Origin: NBLH01 sp050296515
GTDB taxonomy: Bacteria > Bacteroidota > Bacteroidia > Bacteroidales > NBLH01
Assembly: GCA_050296515.1 (NCBI GenBank)
Contig: JBNKRJ010000033.1
Span: forward strand, 1-64,000
Direction: 5' to 3'
Length of the DNA stretch: 64,000 nucleotides
The notes under the pieces are model-generated. The model was not told the DNA's origin. It saw only the letters and a program-made list of their open reading frames with translations, and did not search any database. Below, in pieces: positions 49,858 to 58,316 of this stretch. Each line of letters opens with the position of its first letter. Within the stretch, counting starts at the first letter, position 1. Made by a program: the position numbers and the translations under genes.

Positions 49858-49881
49858 AAAGCCCCTTTTTGGGGCTTTTTT
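49858..49881 (+). terminator. Rho-independent terminator after the SPOR lipoprotein
   Basis: AAAGCCCC (49858-49865) and GGGGCTTT (49871-49878) form a perfect 8-bp stem around TTTTT, followed by T residues. Confidence 0.92.
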
Positions 49882-49927
49882 GTTTTCTGTGAATTCGTTA
49901 AATTGGAGGGTTCTTTGATTTAACAAA

Positions 49928-50398
49928 ATGAGCAAAAAGTGGGAGAAAATATTAAAAGACAAAACAAGCAGTGAGCTTTATAAAATTTATATCGGCCAAA
50001 TAATCTATGGATCTGAAGCTGAGATATTTGCTAAAAAAGAGCTTGAAAACAGGAATATTGATTTAGAGAATATCAAAAAATACGAAAAGAAGTGGGAGCT
50101 TGAAGAGCTAATAAACGAAAACGAAGAAGGTAGGTATTTTTTTGGAAGTATAACGTCATCGAAACACTTTTTAGTAATGGCAGTTACAGGTGCCTTAGTT
50201 GGAGTTATTACAATTTTTGACGTCTTTCTTGAAATCTCTGAACGTGGATATTATTCTGAAAAATACAGACTAGGTGAGTTATTACTGTTTGGTTTTAGCA
50301 TTATTTTTATGATTTTTGGATTTCTGATGTTTCGAAAAGAAAAGAAGCGGGAAGAAATACGAAATAGACGAATAAGAGAGTTAATTGACGAATTATAG
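49928..50398 (+). CDS. Two-helix membrane protein of unknown function
   Basis: The 156-residue product is a charged helical N-terminal half (KKELENRNIDLENIKKYEKK) followed by two membrane helices (about 78-98 and 115-138) and a basic helical end (RKEKKREEIRNRRIRELIDE). No known domain is recognised. It might be a membrane-tethered coiled coil. A degraded 14-bp-unit array (50399-50424) begins one base after its stop codon. Confidence 0.6.
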   Translation: MSKKWEKILKDKTSSELYKIYIGQIIYGSEAEIFAKKELENRNIDLENIKKYEKKWELEELINENEEGRYFFGSITSSKHFLVMAVTGALVGVITIFDVFLEISERGYYSEKYRLGELLLFGFSIIFMIFGFLMFRKEKKREEIRNRRIRELIDEL

Positions 50399-50424
50399 AG
50401 CCAGAAGTGTGGAGTGGGAGAAGG
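50399..50424. repeat. Possible degraded arm of the 14-bp unit repeat, copy D
   Basis: AGCCAGAAGTGTGG then AGTGGGAGAAGG, loosely matching the unit AGCTCGAAGTNGGA, directly after a gene's stop codon. No opposing arm is visible, so this is the weakest member. Confidence 0.3.
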
Positions 50425-50534
50425 ATTAAAAGGTGATGGTTCCTTTTAAGAAGCAAAGAGGTGCTTAATTCATATTTTACTGAATAAATCAAATATTTGG
50501 CCGTTTCATCAAAAGATTTTACAAACCCTAAAAC

Positions 50535-51416
50535 ATGGATTCATTTAAACCTTTTTTAATACTTATTGTTGCACTGGTAATCATTGTTGTTTTTTACAAA
50601 TGGATGAGTAAACGCAAAAAATGGAAAGATCCTACCCAGTTGTTTCCTGATAAGTGGCGAAAAATTTTAATTGAAAAAATCACCTTTTATAACAATCTGT
50701 CTGCCAGTGAAAAGGACCTGTTTGAATACAAGGTGCAGGAATTCCTTACAAACGTAAGAATAACAGGTATCGATACTCAAATTGATGAAACTGACAGGGT
50801 GCTTGTTGCCGCCAGTGCAATAATCCCAATATTTGAGTTTGATGAGTGGCAGTATGTGAACCTGAATGAGGTGCTAATTTATCCGAATGAGTTTAATGAT
50901 AAGTTTGAAACTGGTGAACAATCTAATCGGAATATTTTAGGCATGGTTGGCAGTGGCTACATGAATGGAAAGATGATCTTGTCGAAAAGTGCTCTTCATC
51001 ATGGTTTCCGTAATGAAACGGACAAAAAAAATACGGCAATTCATGAATTTGTTCACCTGATTGATAAGCTGGATGGTTCTGTGGATGGTATTCCTGAATT
51101 GCTTTTGCAAAAGCAATACGCCATTCCGTGGATTGATTTAATTCAAAAGAAAATTGAGGAAATAGTTGATAATAAGTCCGATATAAATCCGTATGGATCA
51201 ACAAACAAGGCCGAGTTTTTTGCTGTTATTAGCGAGTACTTTTTCGAACGGCCAAAATTGTTAAAATCTAAACATCCAGAGCTTTATGCCATGCTGGAGA
51301 AAATTTTTAACCGAAAAATGGCCGGGAAAATGAAACATAAAAGTGGCAAGATTCGCCGCAATGATCTATGCCCCTGTGGAAGTGGTGAAAAGTTTAAAAG
51401 ATGTTGTGGTGCTTAA
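50535..51416 (+). CDS. MtfA-like M90 peptidase with C-terminal SEC-C motif
   Basis: The 293-residue protein has an N-terminal transmembrane helix (about 4-22) and an MtfA/M90 domain. The zinc site HEFVH is at 170-174 (AIHEFVHLIDKLDGSVDG), with the NKAEFFAVISEYFFERP segment holding a probable third ligand. The last residues (276-292) carry a SEC-C motif, CPCGSGEKFKRCC, a zinc-binding tail otherwise found on SecA and other proteins. MtfA of E. coli is a soluble aminopeptidase acting on the repressor Mlc; this protein is larger, membrane-anchored and SEC-C-bearing, so its target is likely to differ. Confidence 0.92.
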   Translation: MDSFKPFLILIVALVIIVVFYKWMSKRKKWKDPTQLFPDKWRKILIEKITFYNNLSASEKDLFEYKVQEFLTNVRITGIDTQIDETDRVLVAASAIIPIFEFDEWQYVNLNEVLIYPNEFNDKFETGEQSNRNILGMVGSGYMNGKMILSKSALHHGFRNETDKKNTAIHEFVHLIDKLDGSVDGIPELLLQKQYAIPWIDLIQKKIEEIVDNKSDINPYGSTNKAEFFAVISEYFFERPKLLKSKHPELYAMLEKIFNRKMAGKMKHKSGKIRRNDLCPCGSGEKFKRCCGA

Positions 51417-51420
51417 ATTA

Positions 51421-52365
51421 TTAGTCCAAAACCATTAATTTATTGGTTGTTATGTTTTTGCCAACTTTCATTTTACAAAAATAAATTCCATTTGAATAGT
51501 TTATGGCTTGCCAGGGGATTTTATGTTCACCTGGAAGCATTTCCCTATTCAGGATGGTTTCAAGTTTCATTCCATTTACTGAATAAAGTTCTAAAAGCAC
51601 ATTTTCTTTATTTTCAAGATTGACCAGAAAGTTTGTTTTCTGATTAAATGGGATTGGATAATTGTTGAATGACAAACCTGGAGTTGTCTCAACATCAATT
51701 GCATAAGTTGTTCCTGAAATTGTAAAAGCATCACTGATTGCTTCCTGGGTAGTACCAGAGTAGTCGTAAACAATTTTTATTTTTGCTGTAGTTGTTGAAA
51801 CATTAGGAATTGTCCATGTAAAATACATGGTATTGAGATCGATACCTAATTGAATTTCTGACAAGGTTGAGCCATCATCAGTAGAAAGGTATAAATCTCA
51901 GTTGTCCAAACCAGTTGTCTGAAATTGCTCCCAACTGATATTTGTTATTTCTGTTGGTGCTAGGCCAATACCGGCAATCGGGCTTAACATTTTTACATAA
52001 TCGTATGAGTCTGTGGTGATTGCGAATGCCTTACATATATCTTCATAGTTCATGTCGCTCACATTATCCTGTACAATTTTAATCTTGGCAGTGGTTGTTT
52101 CAATATTTGGGACTGTTCAGGTGAGAAGTAATTGTGTTTTATTCCTATCAACTTGTATTTCGCTCCGGTTAGAACCTCCATCAGAAGAAAAATACAAATC
52201 CCGGTTACAATCACCATGATCCTGCATGAGTTACCATGCGATGGTTACTGTTCCGTCAATAATCATAGTGCTGCCATCAACCGGTGCTGAAAGCCTTACA
52301 TGGGCAAATAGGTTTGAGGACGAGAAAAATATACACATTATCAGAATAATGAAGGACAGTTTCAT
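51421..52365 (-). pseudogene. T9SS-sorted repeat protein gene with three in-frame stop codons
   Basis: Reading from ATG 52365 a single frame of 315 codons can be followed to the stop at 51421, with a signal peptide (FFSSSNLFAHV, residues 13-23), two related ~110-residue modules and a type IX secretion C-terminal sorting domain (ending NITTNKLMVLD). The frame is broken at codons 45 (TAA, 52231-52233), 83 (TGA, 52117-52119) and 156 (TGA, 51898-51900). Comparing the modules shows the lost residues: codon 83 sits where the second module has Trp (FTWTIPN), codon 45 where it has Glu (SWEQF). No insertion or deletion is needed. TGA is a normal stop elsewhere in the window, so the gene is most likely recently inactivated. 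The 147-residue 3' frame may still be open but lacks a signal peptide. Confidence 0.8.
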
Positions 52366-52552
52366 ACAACAGAATTTTACAACTTAGTAACTAACAAGTT
52401 ATGGCTTCCTTATTCACTGCTTTTGTGATTATTGCAAAAGTTTTTAGAATTGAAAAATACTTTTTCCTAATATGGATGTTCTAACTATTGATATTCAGTT
52501 GCTTATTTGGTTTTGTAGGACAGATGTAATTTTTATGCTGGCTCAGTTTTAA

Positions 52553-53485
52553 TTAAGCTCCACCTGGTTTATCATCCGATTTTGTAGTTACAGTATTTTC
52601 AGATGTATCTTCTTTTTTTGCGCCTTCCTTTTCTTTGATTTTGTATGTAAACCCTGTTTGCTCCTCACAAAGTGCCCAGGTTTCTTTTCCAGCCAATTGA
52701 GAGTAAGACGCCTGCGAAGATGGAACCTGTTTTTTCTTGATGAAATATTTTCCGCTTACTTTGTCAACTTCATCGGACGATGCAAGGTAAACAATTGTCT
52801 CAGCAGCTTTCTTTGGAGGCACCTGCACAGGTTTAAATAGAGTATCAATAAAACCATAAAATCCTGTATAAAAACCACTCCCAAAATTGCTTTTTACCCA
52901 TCCTGGGTGCATAACATTAACTGTTACACCGGTATCATTTAATTTTTCTGCCAATGCATAAGTAAAATGCATTAGTGCCAGTTTTGATTTCGCATAAACA
53001 TTTAACCCCTTGTAATCAAGCTCTTTATTGAAATTCTGAAATTCGTTTTTAGCCATCTTGTGCACCATTGACGAGACATTTATAATTCTGGAAGGAGCAC
53101 TATTTTGCAAAGCTTCAAGTAATAAACCTGTTAACAGATAAGGACTAAAAAGGTTTAGAGCAAAAGTCATTTCAATATCCTGAGGATTTGCATCAAACTC
53201 TTTGAAAATAGCTCCGGCATTATTTATTAATACATCAAGTTGTTTGTATTGCTGCAAAAATTCACTTGCAAATTTCTTTACTTCCTCAAAATCAGATAAA
53301 TCACCGAGCAAAAAATCAACACTTGAATTATTACTTTCGGTGCGGATTTTAATAACTGCATTTGACGCTTTTTCCATATCTCGTCCTCCAACTACAATTG
53401 TGGCACCCATTTTGGCCAGCTCAAGCGCTGTTTCAAATCCAATTCCCGAAGTTGCACCGGTTACAAGGCATACTTTATTTTTCAT
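52553..53485 (-). CDS. SDR-family oxidoreductase
   Basis: The 310-residue cytoplasmic enzyme is a classical short-chain dehydrogenase: VCLVTGATSGIGFETALELA (GxxxGIG nucleotide site), LLGDLSDFEEVKKFASEF, DVLINNAGAIF (NNAG), IINVSSMVHKMA with catalytic Ser, and YAKSK with the YxxxK pair, then VNVMHPGWVKS. It resembles retinol-dehydrogenase-like bacterial SDRs. The last ~45 residues (KKQVPSSQASYSQLAGKETW then a charged KEKEGAKKEDTSENTVTTKS tail) are unusual and probably disordered. The cofactor is likely NADP. Confidence 0.93.
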   Translation of the reverse strand: MKNKVCLVTGATSGIGFETALELAKMGATIVVGGRDMEKASNAVIKIRTESNNSSVDFLLGDLSDFEEVKKFASEFLQQYKQLDVLINNAGAIFKEFDANPQDIEMTFALNLFSPYLLTGLLLEALQNSAPSRIINVSSMVHKMAKNEFQNFNKELDYKGLNVYAKSKLALMHFTYALAEKLNDTGVTVNVMHPGWVKSNFGSGFYTGFYGFIDTLFKPVQVPPKKAAETIVYLASSDEVDKVSGKYFIKKKQVPSSQASYSQLAGKETWALCEEQTGFTYKIKEKEGAKKEDTSENTVTTKSDDKPGGA

Positions 53486-53553
53486 AAGTTTAATTTATAG
53501 TTAAGTGTTTGAAGATTAGCCACATACAATTGTAAGGCGATTGCTTGTCTATA

Positions 53554-53578
53554 ATAAACCCCTCTACGAAGGTTTCAT
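53554..53578. repeat. Dispersed 25-bp hairpin repeat, copy 2
   Basis: ATAAACCCCTCTA followed by CGAAGGTTTCAT, 23 of 25 bases identical to the copy at 22238-22262. Both lie in intergenic gaps. Confidence 0.7.
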
Positions 53579-53655
53579 GTTTAGTAAGTTTTAGTCACAT
53601 TAAAAGTAACTGATATCTTTTAATAAATCAAATCAGATGTTTCCTTTAAAATTGA

Positions 53656-53677
53656 TAGGTTTGCAATAATAAACCTA
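53656..53677 (+). promoter_or_regulatory. Promoter TAGGTTTG within an inverted repeat
   Basis: TAGGTTTG (53656-53663) is a perfect TANNTTTG match. TAGGTTT (53656-53662) and AAACCTA (53671-53677) form a 7-bp inverted repeat overlapping it, a plausible operator, 8 bases before the HAD-gene start codon. Confidence 0.55.
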
Positions 53678-53685
53678 GAATAAAT

Positions 53686-54330
53686 ATGAAAAAGAACACC
53701 ATCCTTTTTGATTTTGACTTTACACTGGCAGATTCTTCACAAGGCATTTTTAAATGTATAAATTATGCTTTGAATAAAATGAACCTTGCAGAGCAGGATT
53801 ACGATACCATAAAATATACTATAGGACATTCGCTGCCTGAAACTTATCGAATATTAACAAAAAGAAATTCTGAAGATGAGGAAAATGAGTTTGTAAAACT
53901 TTTCGTCAAAAAAGCCGATGACATAATGAATTTGAATACCAGGGTTTATCCTGAAGTGTTTGATTTGATGTGTCTGATAAAAGAAAAAGGTTACAAAACA
54001 GGCATTATTTCAACAAAATACCGCTATCGAATTCAGGGAGTCCTGAAGAGGGAAAATTTGAATAGTAATTTTGATGTAATAGTTGGCGGTGAAGATGTCT
54101 CTAAACATAAGCCTGATCCCGAAGGGCTTCTTCTGGCAATTGAAAAGCTTGGTGTGGAAAAAAAGCAGATTTGGTATGTTGGAGATTCGTTGGTTGATAC
54201 CGCAGCTGCAAAACGTGCAGGTATAGAGTTTATTGCTGTGCTAACAGGTACTGTGTCGAAAGAAAGTTTTGAAGCAGAGGGATGTAATTATATTATCCCA
54301 AATCTAAGCAATCTGAGTAATATCATTTGA
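53686..54330 (+). CDS. HAD-family hydrolase (phosphoglycolate-phosphatase-like)
   Basis: The 214-residue protein has the HAD motifs: DFDFTLADSS (motif I, the nucleophile Asp at residue 9), a helical cap domain, TGIISTKYRY (motif II), KHKPDPEGLLLAIE (motif III Lys) and WYVGDSLVDTAAAKRAGIEF (motif IV). This cap type is that of Gph/PgmB-like phosphatases, acting on small phosphate esters in the cytoplasm. Substrate not determinable. A promoter with inverted repeat lies just upstream. Confidence 0.93.
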   Translation: MKKNTILFDFDFTLADSSQGIFKCINYALNKMNLAEQDYDTIKYTIGHSLPETYRILTKRNSEDEENEFVKLFVKKADDIMNLNTRVYPEVFDLMCLIKEKGYKTGIISTKYRYRIQGVLKRENLNSNFDVIVGGEDVSKHKPDPEGLLLAIEKLGVEKKQIWYVGDSLVDTAAAKRAGIEFIAVLTGTVSKESFEAEGCNYIIPNLSNLSNII

Positions 54331-54432
54331 TTATAAACCATTGCTCAAAATAATTGAAATTCAGTTTTTTGTCTAGCTAATATTTTTCTAAATTTAAACT
54401 TTACAATGCATTAATTACTTAATTACAGATAG

Positions 54433-55056
54433 ATGAAGAACTTGTTTCTTTTACTAATGGTTGTTTTATTGTTTTCTTGTTCTGATGAGTTTAGAAACAG
54501 GGTAATGATAAGGCATATTGATCAGTTATTTGAAGAGGGGAAATATGAGAAAGCGAAACTAAGTATTGATAGCTTGCTTAGTAAGAACCCCGAACAAGAA
54601 CTTGCCTGGACTCTAAAGGGACACATTGAAGAAAAACTTGACAATGATTCGGTAGCAGAAGTTGCTTATGAAAAAGCACTGTCAATTAATCCAAAGCTTG
54701 AGCAGGCATTAACAGGAATGGGTATTGTTCTGAGGAAAAGAAAGGAATACGACCGGGCGGCAGGCTATTATGCAAAAGCCATTGCAGTAAACCCCGAATA
54801 TGCACAAGCTTATTCAAGTTTAGTAACCATAGAATTAAAGCGGAAAAATTTTTCAAATGCAGTACAACTGGGAGAAAAAGCCTATTTGCTGGACAGTGAA
54901 GATCCTGTAATTGCCGCAAACTTATCCATTGCTTACCATTATTTTGGCGATATGGAAAACCGTGACAAATACTACAGCATTGCTAAAAAGTTGAAATATA
55001 AAAACCTTGATGTTTTATTGATGATTTTTAGCGGGAAAGCAACTGTTTTTGATTAA
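54433..55056 (+). CDS. TPR-repeat lipoprotein
   Basis: The 207-residue protein has a lipobox FSCS (Cys near residue 16) followed by about four tetratricopeptide repeats: YEKAKLSIDSLLSKNPEQEL, VAEVAYEKALSINPKLEQAL, YDRAAGYYAKAIAVNPEYAQ and FSNAVQLGEKAYLLDSEDPV. It should be an envelope scaffold that binds proteins. It is followed after 182 bases by a second TPR protein of different design. Confidence 0.9.
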   Translation: MKNLFLLLMVVLLFSCSDEFRNRVMIRHIDQLFEEGKYEKAKLSIDSLLSKNPEQELAWTLKGHIEEKLDNDSVAEVAYEKALSINPKLEQALTGMGIVLRKRKEYDRAAGYYAKAIAVNPEYAQAYSSLVTIELKRKNFSNAVQLGEKAYLLDSEDPVIAANLSIAYHYFGDMENRDKYYSIAKKLKYKNLDVLLMIFSGKATVFD

Positions 55057-55238
55057 TTTGTTAATAATTAGTGCTTTAAAAATATAAGTAGCTTGTATTT
55101 CCATACATAATTTGTGTACGTAAAAATGAATCCCTTTTCCGAAAGGATAAATATTTCGAAAAGAAAATACTCCTTTTGTGTAACAAATGAATAAAATTAT
55201 ATACTAATAGTTAGATACCTAAGATTAATTCGTTTGTT

Positions 55239-55841
55239 ATGGCCGATTTTAGTTTTATAAAACCTAAGACAGAGACCATCAAGGAAAATGCCAGACCTGA
55301 ACCAAGGACTTTTGCAAAATTTTTTGAAAACATTCGGGGCAAGGTTGATAAGAAAGGTTTAAATAATAGGATGATTAGTGATGAAGAATTAAAAGCGGTT
55401 AAATCTAAAATTCGTAAAAAAATTATCCAGGCTAACCGTCGCCAATTTGTTTTTCGATTAAGCGTTGTTGTGATATTGCTCATACCTGTTTATTTTGTTG
55501 GGCAAAGATTTTTTAAATCGGTAGATGAGGGAATGCAGATAGTTGAAAAACAACGTGTAAAGGCCTATGAAAAGCGTCAAGAATATATAATTGAAGGTCA
55601 TAATAGACTGAAAATAAATGACTTTTACGAAGCAAGATGGTTTTTTAAAAAGGCCGCTGAGATTGATCCTGACGATTATCTTTTACAACTAGGACTTACA
55701 AGAACCTATATGAATTTATGTAAATATCATGATGTTGACTGTGGAAAGGCAGCAACGAGTCTCCAAGCTTTAAAGACAGAATATGGAGATCAACCTGGAA
55801 TTCAAGAGGTGGTAGAGGAGTTTATTGAGATACAGGATTAA
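55239..55841 (+). CDS. Membrane-anchored TPR protein
   Basis: The 200-residue protein has a basic, disordered cytoplasmic N-terminus (about 1-70), a transmembrane helix (about 72-92, LSVVVILLIPVYFVGQRFF), a coiled helix and two TPR-like repeats (INDFYEARWFFKKAAEIDPD, then DCGKAATSLQALKTEYGDQP). It probably scaffolds an inner-membrane complex. No specific family is recognised. A strong terminator follows. Confidence 0.8.
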   Translation: MADFSFIKPKTETIKENARPEPRTFAKFFENIRGKVDKKGLNNRMISDEELKAVKSKIRKKIIQANRRQFVFRLSVVVILLIPVYFVGQRFFKSVDEGMQIVEKQRVKAYEKRQEYIIEGHNRLKINDFYEARWFFKKAAEIDPDDYLLQLGLTRTYMNLCKYHDVDCGKAATSLQALKTEYGDQPGIQEVVEEFIEIQD

Positions 55842-55882
55842 CAAAAAGGCAGATAACACAAATATCTGAAATTTTAGTGAAG

Positions 55883-55912
55883 AAATCTCCGAAATAAAAT
55901 TCCGGAGATTTT
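55883..55912 (+). terminator. Terminator after the TPR protein
   Basis: AAATCTCCG (55883-55891) pairs with CGGAGATTT (55903-55911), 9 bp, with an 11-base loop and following T residues. Confidence 0.8.
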
Positions 55913-55989
55913 ACTAACCACAATTAATTTATAATCAATACTTAAACTCGCCTTATTAATTCAATTAATCAAAAAAAACCAAACCACAA

Positions 55990-57729
55990 TTACCTGAACA
56001 CCTCAAATTCATCTTCTTCATAATCATCAAAAGAAATAACAACCCCTTTGTTCTTTTGTTCTTTCTTCACAGTTTCCTTCCTTCCATAGGGCTGATTTTC
56101 TGTCTTTTCTGGTAAATTGTGGTTTGGCGATTCAAACTTATTGACTAGTTTATTCTTAACAGGTACATCGGTTATTTTTTCAAACTTAACACCACCCACT
56201 TTAAAGAAACTTATTAATTGCTTCAATTGTTCGGCCTGTCCTGCCAACTCCTCAGACCCAGAAGCCATTTCTTCTGAGGATGCTGCATTTTGCTGTGTTA
56301 TTTGGTTCAGACCATTTATTGCATTGTTAACCTGTTTTGCTCCAGTGTTTTGCTCAATACTTGCTGTGGCAATTTCAGATACTAAAACAGCTGTTTTTTC
56401 AATCTCAGGAACCAAACTGGCAAGTTGTTTTCCGGCCTTTTCAGAAACCTGCACACCTGAGTTTGACAACGCATTTATTTCATCAGATGCTATTTTGCTT
56501 CTCTCAGCTAATTTTCTGACTTCTGAAGCAACTACTGCAAAGCCTCTTCCATGTTCACCAGCTCTGGCAGCTTCTACTGCAGCATTTAGTGCCAAAAGAT
56601 TTGTTTGAAATGCAATGTCGTTGATAATCTGTATTTTATCAGCGATTTCTTTCATTGCCTTTACTGCTATTTCAGTGGATTCATTGCTTTCTTTGATACC
56701 TTTAACAGCCTTTTTTGTAATGGCTTCAGTTTGCTTTGCATTTTCAGTATTTTGCAAAATATTGGCGGTCATTTCTTCCATTGATGCAGAAACTTGCTCG
56801 GTTGCTGATGCTTGTTCTGATGCTCCTTCAGATATTTTTTGAGAACTAAAGCTTACATTGCTCCCTGCCAGGTTGATGTTTTCGGCCCCGGCCTGTATTT
56901 CAGATACAGTTGTGCGTAGTTTTCCGGCCATGGTACTCAAAGCATCACATAATTGTCCTATTTCGTCATTTGTGTCGCATTTTACAGCAGAAGTGAGATC
57001 TCCTTCTGACATTTTCAGGGCAAAGTTGAGTCCTCTTTTTAGTGGTAGTGTAATTCCTTTGGTAATAATTATAGCTAAAATCACCGATAGTATTATGGCA
57101 ATTATACTTAAGTAAACAATTACCTGTTTCGACAAACCGGCCTTTCCAATCAAAACTTCGTCAGTAATTATTTCTTCTTTCGATTTTTGTATAGCTCTTC
57201 CGAAAATATCCCCCATTTTCTTTAGAGAGTTCTCTGTTTCGATAAAGAAAATATTGTTTGCATTATATTGTTGCCGGAATATTTCTTCATTAGTGCTATC
57301 GGAATAAACAACTGCATTTTTATTCAAAGACTCTTTGATCTTTATTGCAGAGGCATGTAAATCTTTATGCGGTTGGTCAAATTCAGCAAAAATTGGCTTT
57401 AACCCCGGAGCTAATTCTTCGGCATTTTTTCTTCCATCTCCATAGTACCATTTTCCAAAATCGCATTTTGCGTGATCGGTTTCAATATTCAAATCTTTGG
57501 TTTCAAAATCATTAATGTAATGAGTCAATTCTGCAGACCATTTTAAATGCTGAACATATTTTGACTCCAAATTAGCACGTAATTCGTTTCCTTTTATCAT
57601 GGCCTCAGCATCGTTAATTATTCCTGAAATATTTATGATGGACCATGCCCCAACCACAAATAAAATTATTGTGATTGCCCCAAAAGCAATACTTAATTTC
57701 CCTCCCAGTTTTAAATTTTTCCAATTCAT
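55990..57729 (-). CDS. Methyl-accepting chemotaxis protein with periplasmic CZB domain
   Basis: The 579-residue receptor has two transmembrane helices (about 13-33 and 206-226). Between them is a CZB-type zinc-binding domain with CDFGKW at 89-94 and histidines at 61, 70, 121 and 125, here placed outside the membrane, although CZB usually is cytoplasmic. HAMP (about 227-280) and the signalling domain follow, with the hairpin tip DIAFQTNLLALNAAVEAARA then GEHGRGFAVVASEVRKLAER. The end is a variable tail (KKEQKNKGVVISFDDYEEDE). It lies 18 bases from a receiver-domain gene; no cheA, cheW or cheB gene is in the window. Confidence 0.9.
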   Translation of the reverse strand: MNWKNLKLGGKLSIAFGAITIILFVVGAWSIINISGIINDAEAMIKGNELRANLESKYVQHLKWSAELTHYINDFETKDLNIETDHAKCDFGKWYYGDGRKNAEELAPGLKPIFAEFDQPHKDLHASAIKIKESLNKNAVVYSDSTNEEIFRQQYNANNIFFIETENSLKKMGDIFGRAIQKSKEEIITDEVLIGKAGLSKQVIVYLSIIAIILSVILAIIITKGITLPLKRGLNFALKMSEGDLTSAVKCDTNDEIGQLCDALSTMAGKLRTTVSEIQAGAENINLAGSNVSFSSQKISEGASEQASATEQVSASMEEMTANILQNTENAKQTEAITKKAVKGIKESNESTEIAVKAMKEIADKIQIINDIAFQTNLLALNAAVEAARAGEHGRGFAVVASEVRKLAERSKIASDEINALSNSGVQVSEKAGKQLASLVPEIEKTAVLVSEIATASIEQNTGAKQVNNAINGLNQITQQNAASSEEMASGSEELAGQAEQLKQLISFFKVGGVKFEKITDVPVKNKLVNKFESPNHNLPEKTENQPYGRKETVKKEQKNKGVVISFDDYEEDEFEVFR

Positions 57730-57747
57730 TGCCCCAGTATTGGTTTG

Positions 57748-58140
57748 TTAATCAATAATTTCTGCCGGCCAGTAATACAATCCTTTGTGCACTTCTTCAA
57801 TGGCCTCGGGAAGTTCCCGAAACACATTTGACTTAAAAACACATCCCTTAAACCCTACACCTATCAGTTTTTGCAGGTAGGCTTTATTTGTGAACATTGT
57901 GACAGCAATAATTCTCTGATGAACGTTGTTCCAGTTTACCATTTTTGTAAGAGTATAACCATCGCTGCCTGGCATTGAAATATCCATTAAAATAATATCT
58001 GGTTTGTAGTTTGATAGTTTTTGATAAAACTCCATCCCGTCAGTAAAACTTGCTAATACCGTATGCCCAAGTTTTTGCGTTACAAAAAATTCAAGGTTCT
58101 CAAGGAACTCTTTATTATCATCAACCAGAATTAATTTCAT
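57748..58140 (-). CDS. Receiver-only response regulator
   Basis: From ATG 58140 the protein has 130 residues, a single receiver domain: acidic pocket (ILVDDNKEFLENLEFFV, with residues near 7-8), phospho-acceptor Asp53 (IILMDISMPGSDGY), Thr of AVTMF and the conserved Lys in FKSN. It has no DNA-binding domain; sequence style is NarL-like, related to the receivers of its neighbour at 58317. It lies 18 bases before the MCP gene, so it could link the kinase upstream to the chemoreceptor. The longer start at 58173 adds 11 residues with no counterpart. Confidence 0.85.
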   Translation of the reverse strand: MKLILVDDNKEFLENLEFFVTQKLGHTVLASFTDGMEFYQKLSNYKPDIILMDISMPGSDGYTLTKMVNWNNVHQRIIAVTMFTNKAYLQKLIGVGFKGCVFKSNVFRELPEAIEEVHKGLYYWPAEIID

Positions 58141-58316
58141 ATGAAAATTGAAATGATAAAGTCTGAAGTACAAATTTACAGCGACAACGTTTAGTAATAA
58201 AGAGGGGAAACTCCTGATAAAAGTAGGGGATTTACCTCTCAGGGTTCGGGAGTATACTCTTGATAAGGTTGAGTTTTTGTTTTTTACACCTTTGTAACAG
58301 TTAGTCTGTCAGGTGT

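Noticed and set aside
51421..52365. TGA read as tryptophan (alternative genetic code) to explain the stops in the T9SS gene
   Set aside because: Other well-supported genes in the window end at TGA (for example ygeY and the GT2 gene), and one of the three stops is TAA.
56117..56608. 163-residue plus-strand frame
   Set aside because: Antisense of the chemoreceptor signalling domain; serine/alanine-rich composition mirrors the opposite strand.
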